Shown: positions 36,559-45,666, numbered from the stretch's first letter. The stretch: 64,000 nt of DNA from Rhizobiales bacterium YIM 77505 (GCA_000745135.1 JQNH01000001.1:3147501-3211500), one strand, 5' to 3'. Notes: generated by a model not told the origin, from the letters alone. Numbers and translations: made by a program.

Positions 36559-37197
36559 TCACGCCCCCACCTCGAACGAGAGCTGCGGCAGTCGGTTGCC
36601 GTAGGGCGTGATATAGAGGCGCTCCATAACGACATAAGCGAGCCCGCGGTATGCGGGCGTGCGGTCTGCGCCCTCGACGGCCTGGATCAGCGGGTCGGGC
36701 ATCTGCGCTTCGTCGCCGGCGTGCACGCGCATCTCGCCGACATGGGCGGGATCGAAGGCGTTCCCGTCCGCGAAGACGCGCGGCACCGCCTGGATCGGTC
36801 CGGCGCACAATGCGACGGCGACATCGCAGTAGTAATGATAGCTCACGTTCGTGGTGGTCTGCCCGCCGCCGCCACTTCCGCCTTTGCCGCCACCGCCGAC
36901 GGTCTGCGTCTCGGTGCGAACCTCCTCGTCGAAGCCGCGCATCCAGATGATGTTCGAGGCGAGCCGTCCTCTGCCGTAGAGCACCGGGATGACGCTGCCG
37001 TACGACGAGGACTGGACGCGAAGGTCCTGAAGACGCGCGCCATAGACGGTCTGGTCCGGCGTGTCCGAGCCGAACAGCTGCTGATCGACGATGCCTCCCA
37101 CATAGGCGCCGACCGCCCCGCCGATCGCACCTCCGATTCCCGGCAGGAGCAGGTTGCCAAGGACGTAGCCGCCGACAGTGAGGACGATGCGCGCCAC
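36559..37197 (-). CDS. Truncated GTA-type tail tip protein (first domain only)
   Basis: A 212-aa protein that aligns along its whole length with residues 1 to about 225 of the tail tip protein at 31497-35363: VLTVGGYVLGNLLLPGIGG, YGRGRLASNIIWMRGFDEEV, SYHYYCDVAVALCAGPIQAV and DRTPAYRGLAYVVMERLYIT, ending within the domain at QLSFEVGA. By eye about half the residues are identical, so it is not a recent copy. It lies in the usual position of the tail tip gene, directly after the NlpC/P60 gene. It is probably the stump of the original gene, replaced by the longer one after the Xre-RES module. Confidence 0.8.
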   Translation of the reverse strand: MARIVLTVGGYVLGNLLLPGIGGAIGGAVGAYVGGIVDQQLFGSDTPDQTVYGARLQDLRVQSSSYGSVIPVLYGRGRLASNIIWMRGFDEEVRTETQTVGGGGKGGSGGGGQTTTNVSYHYYCDVAVALCAGPIQAVPRVFADGNAFDPAHVGEMRVHAGDEAQMPDPLIQAVEGADRTPAYRGLAYVVMERLYITPYGNRLPQLSFEVGA

Positions 37198-37200
37198 GGG

Positions 37201-37635
37201 TCAGTCGCCGATCCCAGGGAGCCTGAACGCATGCCGGAGCCTCGGCCGCCACAAAGGCGAGAAGCCGTGCTCGACCACACGCCCGGCCTCTTGGTAGCAG
37301 TGGATCAGCCCGCCTTCCGGTGTGAGGAAGGCGCAATGATGCGCGGGTCCCTTGCCGGCGCCGAACAGCAGGATGTCGGCGGCGCTCGCGTCCTCCGGCG
37401 CGATCTCCTGGCAGTGCTGCTTGAAGCCGAAATACATGCGCGGCTCGGCGTGGTAGAGGTGCCAGGTCGGCGTGTAATCCAATGCGAGCGGCACGGGCCC
37501 GACGAACTTTTCCGCCACGCCGCGAACGAAGCCGATGCAGTCGCAGCCCACGCTTTTGACCGACGCCTGATGGTGCCAGGGCGTGCCGAGCCACGTCCGC
37601 GCCTCGGCGATCACGTCTTCGCGCGTGAACGCCAT
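37201..37635 (-). CDS. NlpC/P60 family tail peptidase (GTA gp14-like)
   Basis: A 144-aa cysteine peptidase: WLGTPWHHQASVKSVGCDCIGFVRGV holds the catalytic Cys (GCDCIGF), the histidine is in GKGPAHHCAFLTPEG and the third polar residue in GLIHCYQEAG. In the GTA it sits at the tail tip and opens peptidoglycan. ATG 37635 overlaps the stop of the DUF2163 gene. Confidence 0.9.
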   Translation of the reverse strand: MAFTREDVIAEARTWLGTPWHHQASVKSVGCDCIGFVRGVAEKFVGPVPLALDYTPTWHLYHAEPRMYFGFKQHCQEIAPEDASAADILLFGAGKGPAHHCAFLTPEGGLIHCYQEAGRVVEHGFSPLWRPRLRHAFRLPGIGD

Positions 37636-38474
37636 CAGCCCTTCACCGGATAGGAGAAGACCTTGTCGTTGCCCGGGATATGCGGCTCGCCGCGGAAGTT
37701 CAGGATGTTCCCGTAGCGTCCGCTGCAGGTCTCCGGGGTCTTGTCGCAGCCGGCCACGAGCCGGACCTGGTCGCCCACCGCGATGGGGCGCGGCATCGGC
37801 GTGAACAGCTGGACCGACTGGTTGAGATGCTGCAGCACCTCGGTCGAGGCGCCCGCGTTCGCGCCCGAGAGGAACGTGCAGGTCCCGAAGGTGTAGAAGC
37901 CGGACGGCCGGGCAGTCGGGACGGTAAAGGTGTCGCCGGCCGCGACGGCGTTGATCGCCAGCATGTCGGTGAGTGGAGCGAGGTCGACCTTGCACTCGCT
38001 CGACCCGAAATCCGTCCGGCACAGCCGCGAATAGAGCCGGCCCGAGGTCTGCTGCAGCTTGTTGGCGACCCCGCGCACCTCGGCCGAGAAGCGCTGGTCG
38101 GCGCGCTTGACCTCGCCGAGCCAGCCGCGCCGGAGCACGACGCGGCCCATGGAGAGGTCGGCCCAGTTGACGATGAAGATGTCGATGCGCGCGCCGTCAT
38201 AGAGACCGTTGGAGAGATCCTGCGCCTTTAGCGCCTCGTCGTCGAGGAAGCCATCGACGTCGAGGTTGTCGACCGAGAGGTCTGAGCCGGACTTGATCGC
38301 GGACGGCAGGAAGCCAGTCGAGGCCGTGTAGACGAGACCGTCGACCACGAGGTCCTGGTCGTGATCGGTGAATCCCCGCACCCAGCCGTCCGTGCGTTCC
38401 AGCCGCCAGCAGGTGGCGAGCGTGGTCACCTCGCCGGCGATGTGCGCGGCGAGCTCGGGCGTCAGCGTCTTCAT
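37635..38474 (-). CDS. DUF2163 tail protein (GTA gp13-like)
   Basis: A 279-aa tail hub component: ATCWRLERTDGWVRGFTDHD, SGSDLSVDNLDVDGFLDDEA, LRRGWLGEVKRADQRFSAEV, GRLYSRLCRTDFGSSECKVD (four-cysteine region with CDKTPETCSGRYGNILNFRG at the C-terminus, the iron-sulfur-like cysteine set of this family). ATG 38474 was chosen because it starts MKTLTPELAAHIAGE, the family start. It is in the operon between DUF2460 and NlpC/P60 as in the GTA. Confidence 0.9.
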   Translation of the reverse strand: MKTLTPELAAHIAGEVTTLATCWRLERTDGWVRGFTDHDQDLVVDGLVYTASTGFLPSAIKSGSDLSVDNLDVDGFLDDEALKAQDLSNGLYDGARIDIFIVNWADLSMGRVVLRRGWLGEVKRADQRFSAEVRGVANKLQQTSGRLYSRLCRTDFGSSECKVDLAPLTDMLAINAVAAGDTFTVPTARPSGFYTFGTCTFLSGANAGASTEVLQHLNQSVQLFTPMPRPIAVGDQVRLVAGCDKTPETCSGRYGNILNFRGEPHIPGNDKVFSYPVKG

Positions 38475-38476
38475 GA

Positions 38477-39070
38477 TCAGGCCCGGATCTCGACGATGGC
38501 GATCGAGGAGACCTGCTGGAGGTGGTAGGCGGTCGCGACCACCGGCAGATGGTCGGTGTCGAACCGGCATGGCACGTCGAAGCGGAAATCGGCATAGGGC
38601 TGCGCAGACGGCGCGGACGGGAAGGTCACGAGCCCTGTCAGATGATTGATCGAGACGCCGGGCGCCGGCGCGCCGCTCACGCGCACGACGACACTGCCGG
38701 CCTCTGGCTTGGTGATCAGGCGCAGGTCTGCCGAGGGTCCGCTGGCATAGGTCTTGGCGAGCTTCCAGACGAGCGGGTCCGCCGTCGCGACGAGCGGCTG
38801 GTCCGTGGCGTCGAAGTCGGTCCAGTCGCGGAAGCGGAAGCCATAGGCGCGGCCCTTGCGCGCGCGGAAGAACGCGATGACCTCCGCCATCTGCTCGCGG
38901 GTGCGAATGCCGGTGCCGATATCATAGCGGGCGCGTGCGGCCGCCCAGTTCACATTGCGCTGCTCGAAGCCGGAGGCGACCGAGACGATGTCGGTCGAGT
39001 ATTCCGGACCGCCGGTCGCGCCGCGAGCGATCGCATCCGGGAAGCGGACATCGTGGAAGCCGGTGCTCAC
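38477..39070 (-). CDS. DUF2460 tail protein (GTA gp12-like)
   Basis: A 197-aa distal tail protein: FHDVRFPDAIARGATGGPEY, GFEQRNVNWAAARARYDIGT, EVIAFFRARKGRAYGFRFRD and GLVTFPSAPSAQPYADFRFD with CRFDTDHLPV. In the GTA this protein forms the distal tail ring. The start overlaps the stop of the tape measure gene (ATGA). Confidence 0.92.
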   Translation of the reverse strand: MSTGFHDVRFPDAIARGATGGPEYSTDIVSVASGFEQRNVNWAAARARYDIGTGIRTREQMAEVIAFFRARKGRAYGFRFRDWTDFDATDQPLVATADPLVWKLAKTYASGPSADLRLITKPEAGSVVVRVSGAPAPGVSINHLTGLVTFPSAPSAQPYADFRFDVPCRFDTDHLPVVATAYHLQQVSSIAIVEIRA

Positions 39071-42000
39071 AGGTTCCGCCTCGCGCGCTCGACCGCGGCC
39101 GCCATCTCGGCGGTGATCTGGCCCTGAGCACGCCGGAACGAGGACGCATCAGGGGTAGTCACGTTGAAGGTCAGCATCACGGGCTGACCTCCGGAAGAGC
39201 GGCCGAACGCGTAGGCGCGGGCTTCGGCCCGGCTGAGTACCCGCTCGCCGCGCTGCAGGATGGCCGGCACCTCGTCCGGCCGCAGATACGCGCCTTCGTG
39301 CAGACGCGGCGCGCCGGCGAAGGCGAGCGCTGGGACCATGCGCCCAGGCCCGCCGGCCCCGACGAGGCCGCCATCGTGGAACAGCCCGGCAAAGAGCCGG
39401 CCGATGAGGCCGCCTGCGTCCGAGAGGGTCGGCTGGTTCGACCCGAACAGGAAATTCTTGAGGGGGTTCATGACGGCGAGCTTGATGAGCTCGCGCGTGA
39501 TGTCCTGGAGGGCGGCGCGTCCGGCGTCGGACCAGCTCTTCCAATCCGTCTTGCCCTGCGTCAGCACGTCGGCGAAGCGGTCGAGGGCAGAGCCAACGGC
39601 GCTCTCGAGAGCGCGATAGGCGGCGTCCTGGCGCTGCAGCTCCTGGGTCAGCCGCTCGATCCTGCCCGCATTCTCGACGATGGCGCGGCCTTCCTCGGAG
39701 GCGAGGTCGATGCCGCGCTGGCGCAGACCCTGCTCGGCCCTAAGCTGCGCGATGACGACGTTGCGTTCGGAAGCGCTCTGGCCCACCAGCGATATCTGCC
39801 GCTGGAGCAGGCCGATCTCGTCCTCCTGGTCCCGGAGCGCCTGCCTGCCGGCAAGCTGGCGCGTGAGCTCGTCAACGCGCCGGGCATCGGCGATCGCCTG
39901 CTGTCCCTCGGCGCTGTCGGCGTCGATGCCGCGCTGGCGGAGCTGCTGGATGGCGCGGAGCACCGCCAGCTCTTCCGAGCGCTTCGCGACCGAGGCGCCG
40001 ACGAGCGCGATCTGGCGCTCGAGGAGGGCGATCTCGTCGCGACGGTCCTGCAGCGCCTCGCGGCCGGTGAGCGTCCGGCCCAGAGACTCGGCCTGGCGCG
40101 CGGCATCGATGTAAGCCCGAGCCTCCTCCGACGCGAGATCAACGCCGCGCCGGCGCAGTTCCTGCTCGACCCGCAAGACCGCAAGCGCTTGGCCGCGGCG
40201 CGCGACGGAAGCATCGACGAGCGCGACCTGGCGCTGCAGCAGCTCGATCTCGCGACGCTTCTCCTCGGTCGCCGACAGGGTCTGGCTACGGCTCTCCTCC
40301 GCGAACAGCCGCCCGTACGCCTCGCGGAGGCGCTCAATGACGCGGGTCAGGGTCTCACGAGCGTCGCCCTCGGCAAGCGCCTGTGCGGTCAGGAGCGGGC
40401 GCAGGGCCTGCTCGACCTGCATCGCCTGCTGCGCCTCGGACGAGACGAGCGCGCCCGAGGCGACGAGATCGTTGACGCGCTTCTGCGCGCCGGCCTGGCT
40501 CGCGAGGTCACCGACCTGCTTTGCCGCCTGGGCGGCGGTCTCGGCGATGCGCTCGCGCAGCGCCTGCCGGGCGCGCGCCTCCGCGTCAATCCCCTCGCGC
40601 GCCTGCTCGACCAGCGCCTGTCGCCGAGCCTCGGTGCGCTCGGCGGCTTCCCCGCTCTGAAGATACGCGTCGGCAAGCGCGAGGGTCGCCCGAATCGAGG
40701 CCTCGGCGGCCGAGTTCTGCGCAACGACGGCTTGCGTCGCGGCGTCCACGGCCGGCCTATACCTCGCCAGCTCGGCGGTGACCCGGGCATAGGCCGCCTC
40801 CACCTGCCCGACGTCGGCGAGCTTCGAACGGGTGAGCGGGTCATCGAGCGCGGCTCGAAGCTGGCGCTGCTGCTGCAGGAGGCGTTCCAGCTCGCGTGCG
40901 CCCGGAACCAAGTCGCGGGCGACCTCGCCGGCGCGGACCGACAGCTCGTTCGCGCGCGCGTCTGCTGCGATCTGCGCCGCGCGCCGCTGCTGCTCGTCGA
41001 GCTGGCGCTCAAGCTCGGCGATGCGCCGCTCGACCTGCGGCAGCATGAGCGGCACGACGTTGCCGCGGGCGTTCTCGCGCAGGCGGTCGCGTTGCCATCT
41101 TAGCAGGTCGAGCTCTTCGGTAGGCGAGCGCCCCAGGGCGGCGCGGTCCACCGACTTGCCGATCGCATCCCAAGCGTTCGAGGCCTGGCGCGCGACGAAG
41201 CCCCAGGCTCGGCCGAACGCGTTTGTCGCGGCTTCAGCATCGGCGAGCGCCGGCCCGAGCGCGTTGAGGAGGACGCGTTGCGCCTCGGTCCGGTGGTTCT
41301 GGTCGACGAGCGTGCGGACGTACTGGCGCGTGCGGTCGTCGAGGAACGACAGCTTCGCGTTCAGGTCGTCCGCGCCGCGCGCCGGATCGGCGAGCGCCTT
41401 GGCCAGCTCCTCTGCCCCGGCCTTGGCATCGACGCCGAGGGTGACGCCGTAGTTGCGGGCGATGGCGATCGCCCGTCCCATTTCCTCCGCGCCGACCTTG
41501 CCGGTGCGCAGGAACGCGACCTGCATCTCGCGGGCGGCGCGGACGGAGACCTTGCCCGCCTCCGCCGAACTCTGCGCGACCCGCTCCAGCTCACCGGCGG
41601 TCGCGCCCGACGCCCGGCCGACGCCGGAAAGCGCGGTCTCGACCGCGCGCGCCGAAGCGTCGTGGGAGATCCACGCCGCAGTCAGCCCGGCGACCGCGAC
41701 GGCAACGCCGGCGATGATCCCGCCGACCACGCCGATGGACGAGCCGAGCGTCGCGATCGTGCCGCGCAGGCCGCCGAAGGCCTGCGTCACCTGTCCTCCC
41801 TGCTGGAGCAGGATCGTCATCGGGCTGGCGCCGGAGGCGAGCGACGCCACCACGTCGTTGAAGGTGTATTGCAGCGTGAGAAGCTGGTTGCGCGTGAGGC
41901 CTGTCGCGCCGCCCACGCCCTTGATCGCTCTCTCGGTCGCCTCGAACCGCTGCCGGGCGAGCGCCTGCGCCGCCGTATGCTCCGCGGTCGTGATCGCGCC

Positions 42001-42417
42001 CCGCTGCGCGAGCGCCGCGTATTCCGCGAGCTCGGCGTTGAGGCGCGCTTGGGCGGCCCCGAGCGGGTCGATCTGGGCGCGCACCGCCTTGGCGCGCGCC
42101 TCGAAGTCGGCCGCTTCCCTCGCCGCCTGCTCGAAGACCTCGGCCGAGTCGCGCGCCGACTTCGGCGCGGGACGATCGATCCCGAGCACCGCGTTGTAGC
42201 GGCGCTGCGCCGCGTCGGCTTCGCCCGCCAGCCGCGCCGCTTCGGCCAGGCGCTTCAGCCGCGCGACGTCGCGGTCGGTCGCTGCGCCGGCCCGATCGAG
42301 CGCCGCCTCGACCCGACCGAGCGCCGCTTGCCCGCTCTGGCCGACTTCATCGAAGGCGCGCTTGACCTCCGCCTTCCCCTCGACCCCGAGACGGATGGAG
42401 ACGGAAGTGGCGCTCAT
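39067..42417 (-). CDS. Phage tail tape measure protein
   Basis: An 1116-aa protein with a lambda gpH-like N-terminus (VSIRLGVEGKAEVKRAFDEV, LTRNQLLTLQYTFNDVVASL, GGLRGTIATLGSSIGVVGGI), a hydrophobic segment about residues 225-260, long alanine- and arginine-rich coiled coil from about 400 to 950 with repeated REIELLQRQVALVDASVARR-like units (three related copies: VALVDASVARRGQ, IALVGASVAKRSE, ISLVGQSASERN), and a C-terminal region LMNPLKNFLFGSNQ-type (AVMNPLKNFLFGSNQP) with GGLVGAGGPGRMVPALAFAG. It sets tail length. It overlaps its neighbours. Confidence 0.88.
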   Translation of the reverse strand: MSATSVSIRLGVEGKAEVKRAFDEVGQSGQAALGRVEAALDRAGAATDRDVARLKRLAEAARLAGEADAAQRRYNAVLGIDRPAPKSARDSAEVFEQAAREAADFEARAKAVRAQIDPLGAAQARLNAELAEYAALAQRGAITTAEHTAAQALARQRFEATERAIKGVGGATGLTRNQLLTLQYTFNDVVASLASGASPMTILLQQGGQVTQAFGGLRGTIATLGSSIGVVGGIIAGVAVAVAGLTAAWISHDASARAVETALSGVGRASGATAGELERVAQSSAEAGKVSVRAAREMQVAFLRTGKVGAEEMGRAIAIARNYGVTLGVDAKAGAEELAKALADPARGADDLNAKLSFLDDRTRQYVRTLVDQNHRTEAQRVLLNALGPALADAEAATNAFGRAWGFVARQASNAWDAIGKSVDRAALGRSPTEELDLLRWQRDRLRENARGNVVPLMLPQVERRIAELERQLDEQQRRAAQIAADARANELSVRAGEVARDLVPGARELERLLQQQRQLRAALDDPLTRSKLADVGQVEAAYARVTAELARYRPAVDAATQAVVAQNSAAEASIRATLALADAYLQSGEAAERTEARRQALVEQAREGIDAEARARQALRERIAETAAQAAKQVGDLASQAGAQKRVNDLVASGALVSSEAQQAMQVEQALRPLLTAQALAEGDARETLTRVIERLREAYGRLFAEESRSQTLSATEEKRREIELLQRQVALVDASVARRGQALAVLRVEQELRRRGVDLASEEARAYIDAARQAESLGRTLTGREALQDRRDEIALLERQIALVGASVAKRSEELAVLRAIQQLRQRGIDADSAEGQQAIADARRVDELTRQLAGRQALRDQEDEIGLLQRQISLVGQSASERNVVIAQLRAEQGLRQRGIDLASEEGRAIVENAGRIERLTQELQRQDAAYRALESAVGSALDRFADVLTQGKTDWKSWSDAGRAALQDITRELIKLAVMNPLKNFLFGSNQPTLSDAGGLIGRLFAGLFHDGGLVGAGGPGRMVPALAFAGAPRLHEGAYLRPDEVPAILQRGERVLSRAEARAYAFGRSSGGQPVMLTFNVTTPDASSFRRAQGQITAEMAAAVERARRNL

Positions 42418-43084
42418 GGGAGGTCAGCGTCCCGGCGATAGGCGGCGACGACGATCGGCTCGATTTCGGGGAGGGCGTCCACCAGAAGCGGCGAGAGCGC
42501 GCCCATGGCGTCGGCGAGGAGGAGGATGGCGCCGAAGTCGAGGGCGTAGACGCCGCCCATCACGGCGCGGACCTGGCCGGCCGAGCGACGGATCACGCTC
42601 CAGGCGAGAATGCCTTCCGACGTTCGCGGCGCATGCTCGTCATAGGGGCAGCCCTCGCATCGCGATGGGCAGGCGGCGCAATAGTTCTCGCCCCCGCCGA
42701 AGTGCCACTCGGCGAGAGCGGTCAGGCGTTTTTTTCCGCGTCCTGCGCGATGGCTGGGCCGACATAAAGGCGGTCGATCGCGTCGAAGGCCGGCCAGTGT
42801 TCGAGAAGCTGGTCGATGCGCTCCGGTGTCGGCTCCACCGGCTGGCCCTCGGCGTCGCCGATGCCTTCCCAACCGACGATGCCGGAGCGGGCGAGCGCGC
42901 GCGTGAAAGCTTCTCCGGCTGTAATAGTGGCATCGGGAGCTTCGCCTTTCTCCTTCAGGATCTCCGCAGCCGCCGCGCGCGCGAGCAGCATGGCCGCAAC
43001 GGAAACCGGCCTGACCTGGACCCGCACGCCGGGCAGAAGGTCGAGCCAAAAGGGGTCGCGCGAAGTAGGTTCCAGCCTAAGCAT
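42414..43084 (-). CDS. Tail assembly chaperone, long form made by -1 frameshifting
   Basis: If ribosomes slip back one base at the AAAAAAC heptamer (42728-42734), the 120-aa short protein is extended to 223 aa. The second part reads KKRLTALAEWHFGGGENY, then CAACPSRCEGCP (four cysteines, zinc-ribbon-like), and ends VDALPEIEPIVVAAYRRDAD. It is the same layout as lambda G-GT, between the tail tube and the tape measure genes. The stop overlaps the tape measure start. The frameshift is inferred from the heptamer and the conserved open frame. Confidence 0.7.
42722..43084 (-). CDS. Tail assembly chaperone, short form
   Basis: A 120-aa protein in the position of lambda gpG: LEPTSRDPFWLDLLPGVRVQ, VSVAAMLLARAAAAEILKEK, TPERIDQLLEHWPAFDAIDR, ending QDAEKNA at TGA 42722-42724. 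ATG 43084 follows GAGGAG. It overlaps the slippery heptamer used for the long form. It would bind the tape measure during assembly. Confidence 0.78.
   Translation of the reverse strand: MLRLEPTSRDPFWLDLLPGVRVQVRPVSVAAMLLARAAAAEILKEKGEAPDATITAGEAFTRALARSGIVGWEGIGDAEGQPVEPTPERIDQLLEHWPAFDAIDRLYVGPAIAQDAEKNA
42728..42734 (-). other. Slippery heptamer A AAA AAC for -1 frameshifting
   Basis: On the minus strand the zero frame reads GAA AAA AAC GCC TGA; the heptamer A-AAA-AAC is in the exact phase for tandem -1 slippage (to AAA AAA), and the -1 frame is open for 105 more codons to 42414. One extra A precedes the heptamer. Known dual-ORF tail chaperones use such sites. Confidence 0.78.
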
Positions 43085-43350
43085 GGAGTGTTCTCCTCAA
43101 GAGGATTGAAGCTGGTTCTAAATGCGGCACATCCGGATTGGCGCTGGCTTGCAGCCCGCGTCAGGAGACTACGATCACAGTAGCTGAGGGGGCCGCCGCT
43201 GGGGCATTGATCCTAAGACGCTGATATCACGGCAGCTTTCCCAGGGCGGGTCGCCTTATTATTTGCCTTTGCGGTATCGCTCGAAGCAGATACGGTTGTC
43301 CTTGGGATGGTGTGATCGATAGCGTTCACTCCTCCGCGGAGCCGGTGTTC
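43085..43350. other. Divergent intergenic region before the histidine kinase
   Basis: About 265 bases between the minus-strand chaperone and the plus-strand kinase. It holds the chaperone's GAGGAG site at its left end. No clear promoter or operator was identified. It is somewhat richer in A and T than the genes around it. Confidence 0.4.
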
Positions 43351-45633
43351 ATGAAAGCCGCGGCGAAGTTCGAGCACGATCTGGTTTCTGAAGGTCCGAG
43401 TAAGGATCGGCGCCGGGCCTCGCGAGCGATCCGCTGGCTGCGTCTCTCGATTGTTGCATCACTCCTTATTCCGCTTTCGATTTTCGCCTTTGCAGCCTGG
43501 CACACGAGGGGCGCAGCTCTTGCAGACGCGCAGGCAGACGCGCTCCGCAGCGTTGCCACCGTGGCCGAGCACGCGCTTAAAGTTATCGAGACGAACGGCC
43601 TTGTGCTCGACATGGTCGACGAGGCTACGCGTGGCCTCTCCTGCGCCGAACTTCGCGCCTCGACCGACATCCCGGCCTCGATGGCTCGGATGATCCGACA
43701 CGCCCCTCAGATCGAGACCGTCTTCGTGCTCGACGAGCGGGGGACCATCTGCACCGCGAGCCAAGCTGACAGGATCGACAATAGCAGCAGGGCCGACCGG
43801 GATTACTTTGGTGGCGCTCGCGAGGCTCCGCTTGATCAAAAAACGGGCGAGCCGGCCTTCTACATCGGGCGAGGCCTCATCGGGCGTATCGGCAATGTGC
43901 CGTTCTTCTCCATGGCGCGCCGGCGCTCCGCGCTGGATGCAGACGAGCGTGAGTTCAAGGGGGTTGTGCTTGCGGCCATTGAGCTGAAGTACATGATCTC
44001 CTACTGGCGTGGGATCGCCGTCCCCAATATGAGGCAGCGGATCGCGCTGTTTCGGGCGGACGGAGCGCTCCTTGCGCGCTCAGCCGAGCCACAGGTACAG
44101 CAGCCGAACCCGGCGTTGGAATCGCGGACTGCCACGACCTGGGCCGGAGCGCCGGAAGGTGTGGTCATCGGCCCTTCTCCGCTCGACGAAGTCGAGCGGG
44201 TGCGGGCGTGGAAGGCTCTCCCGCGTTGGGAGCTTGTTGCGCTTACGAGCTTCGACAAGGACGTGGTGCTTCGACCCTGGCGCGAGGCGATCCTCGTTTA
44301 TGGGTTCACTGCGGTATTGGCCTCTCTGGCTCTCGTTAGCGTAAGCGCGTCAGCCATGTGGTGGGTCAGGCGCGAAGAGGCTGCCGCCCGGCAGGGCCGA
44401 GCGGAGCTGGCACGGCGGCTTGAGGCCGAGTCCCAGCTCCGGCAGGCCCAGAAAATGGAAGCATTGGGGCAGCTCACGGGCGGCGTCGCACACGATTTCA
44501 ATAATCTCCTCATGGCGATGACCGGCAGCTTGGAACTGCTTCGCAAACGGCTCTCTGTTATGGGCGGGAACGGCGACGATCCCCGGGTCGTGCGCCTTCT
44601 CGACAATGCTCAACAGGCGGCACAACGGGGGGCAGTCCTGACGCAGCGCATGCTAGCGTTTGCACGGCGCCAGGATCTCCAGCCTCAGGCTGTCGATGTC
44701 CCTGAGTTGGTGCGCGGCATGTCCGAACTGTTGCGGCGCTCGCTTGGCCCGCTGGTAGATGTCGAGACGCGGTTCTCCATCAATCTGCCCCCGGCGCATG
44801 TCGATCCCCACCAGCTAGAGATGGCCCTCCTCAACCTTGCGGTGAACGCTCGTGATGCCATGGCCGGGGGAAGCCGGGACGGAAAGATCACGATTTCCGC
44901 GCACGAGGAGACCATCGGCCTTAACCACTCTGCCGGGCTCAAGCCGGGTTCTTTTGTTTGCGTATCGGTGACCGACACTGGCGAGGGCATGGATGAGGCG
45001 ACGTTGGCGCGGGTGACGGAACCGTTCTTCACCACGAAAGGCGTGGGCAAGGGTACGGGTCTCGGGTTGTCCATGGTGCATGGTCTTGCTGAGCAATCAG
45101 GAGGGCGTCTTATCTTAAAAAGCCGAAAGGGCGAGGGCACGACAGCCGAGCTATGGTTGCCTCGGGCCGAGGTCGCGGAGCTTGTGTCCGTTCCTGCGAC
45201 CGAAGTCGTCGAAACACCAAGTCAAGCGATCGGGCGGCCTACAGTTCATACGGTGCTGCTCGTTGATGATGATCCACTCGTGCTCTCGGGCACCAGCGGT
45301 ATGCTCGAAGATCTCGGCCATGCCGTGATCGAGGCCTCTTCTGGTCAGGAGGCGCTCGAAATGGTGCGGACGGGTGCGCGCATCGACCTCATCATCAGTG
45401 ACTACGCCATGCCGGGAATGGATGGGCTTCAACTCGCAACAGAAGTCCGCGTCATTCGGCCGAGCCTACAAGTGATCTTGATGACTGGCTATGCAGAGCT
45501 GCCTGATGACGCGGAGCTGGACCTCCCCCGCCTTGCAAAACCATTTACCCAAACAGCGCTCGCCAAAGCGTTGGTTGAATTGCGAGCGCGTTCTCGGGAC
45601 CGCTCGAACGTGGTATCCCTGAAACAACGCTGA
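43351..45633 (+). CDS. Hybrid sensor histidine kinase embedded in the prophage tail operon
   Basis: A 760-aa membrane kinase from ATG 43351 (GTG 43312 would add 13 residues). Order: membrane helix (SIVASLLIPLSIFAFAAW), a periplasmic Cache-like sensor of about 250 residues (APQIETVFVLDERGTICTAS, SSRADRDYFGGAREAPLDQK), a second helix (FTAVLASLALVSVSASAMWW), HisKA with phospho-histidine in LGQLTGGVAHDFNNLLMAM, an ATPase domain (LLNLAVNARDAMAGGS, TDTGEGMDEAT, KGTGLGLSMVHGLAEQSGG) and a receiver domain (VLLVDDDPLVLSG, DLIISDYAMPGMDG, LAKPF). All catalytic motifs are intact. It is an ordinary chromosomal-type kinase in an abnormal place: between the tail tube and tail chaperone genes, on the opposite strand. 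The partner regulator is unknown. Confidence 0.9.
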   Translation: MKAAAKFEHDLVSEGPSKDRRRASRAIRWLRLSIVASLLIPLSIFAFAAWHTRGAALADAQADALRSVATVAEHALKVIETNGLVLDMVDEATRGLSCAELRASTDIPASMARMIRHAPQIETVFVLDERGTICTASQADRIDNSSRADRDYFGGAREAPLDQKTGEPAFYIGRGLIGRIGNVPFFSMARRRSALDADEREFKGVVLAAIELKYMISYWRGIAVPNMRQRIALFRADGALLARSAEPQVQQPNPALESRTATTWAGAPEGVVIGPSPLDEVERVRAWKALPRWELVALTSFDKDVVLRPWREAILVYGFTAVLASLALVSVSASAMWWVRREEAAARQGRAELARRLEAESQLRQAQKMEALGQLTGGVAHDFNNLLMAMTGSLELLRKRLSVMGGNGDDPRVVRLLDNAQQAAQRGAVLTQRMLAFARRQDLQPQAVDVPELVRGMSELLRRSLGPLVDVETRFSINLPPAHVDPHQLEMALLNLAVNARDAMAGGSRDGKITISAHEETIGLNHSAGLKPGSFVCVSVTDTGEGMDEATLARVTEPFFTTKGVGKGTGLGLSMVHGLAEQSGGRLILKSRKGEGTTAELWLPRAEVAELVSVPATEVVETPSQAIGRPTVHTVLLVDDDPLVLSGTSGMLEDLGHAVIEASSGQEALEMVRTGARIDLIISDYAMPGMDGLQLATEVRVIRPSLQVILMTGYAELPDDAELDLPRLAKPFTQTALAKALVELRARSRDRSNVVSLKQR

Positions 45634-45666
45634 ATTGCTGACGCTCAGTTCGCGGTCGAATGTTCT

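Noticed and set aside
38935-41103. A 722-codon plus-strand reading opposite the tape measure gene
   Set aside because: Shadow of the coiled-coil repeats of the tape measure protein.
42414-43049. A separate 211-codon gene in the -1 frame before the tape measure gene
   Set aside because: Only its second half looks like protein; the first half is a shadow of the short chaperone. The frameshift explains it.
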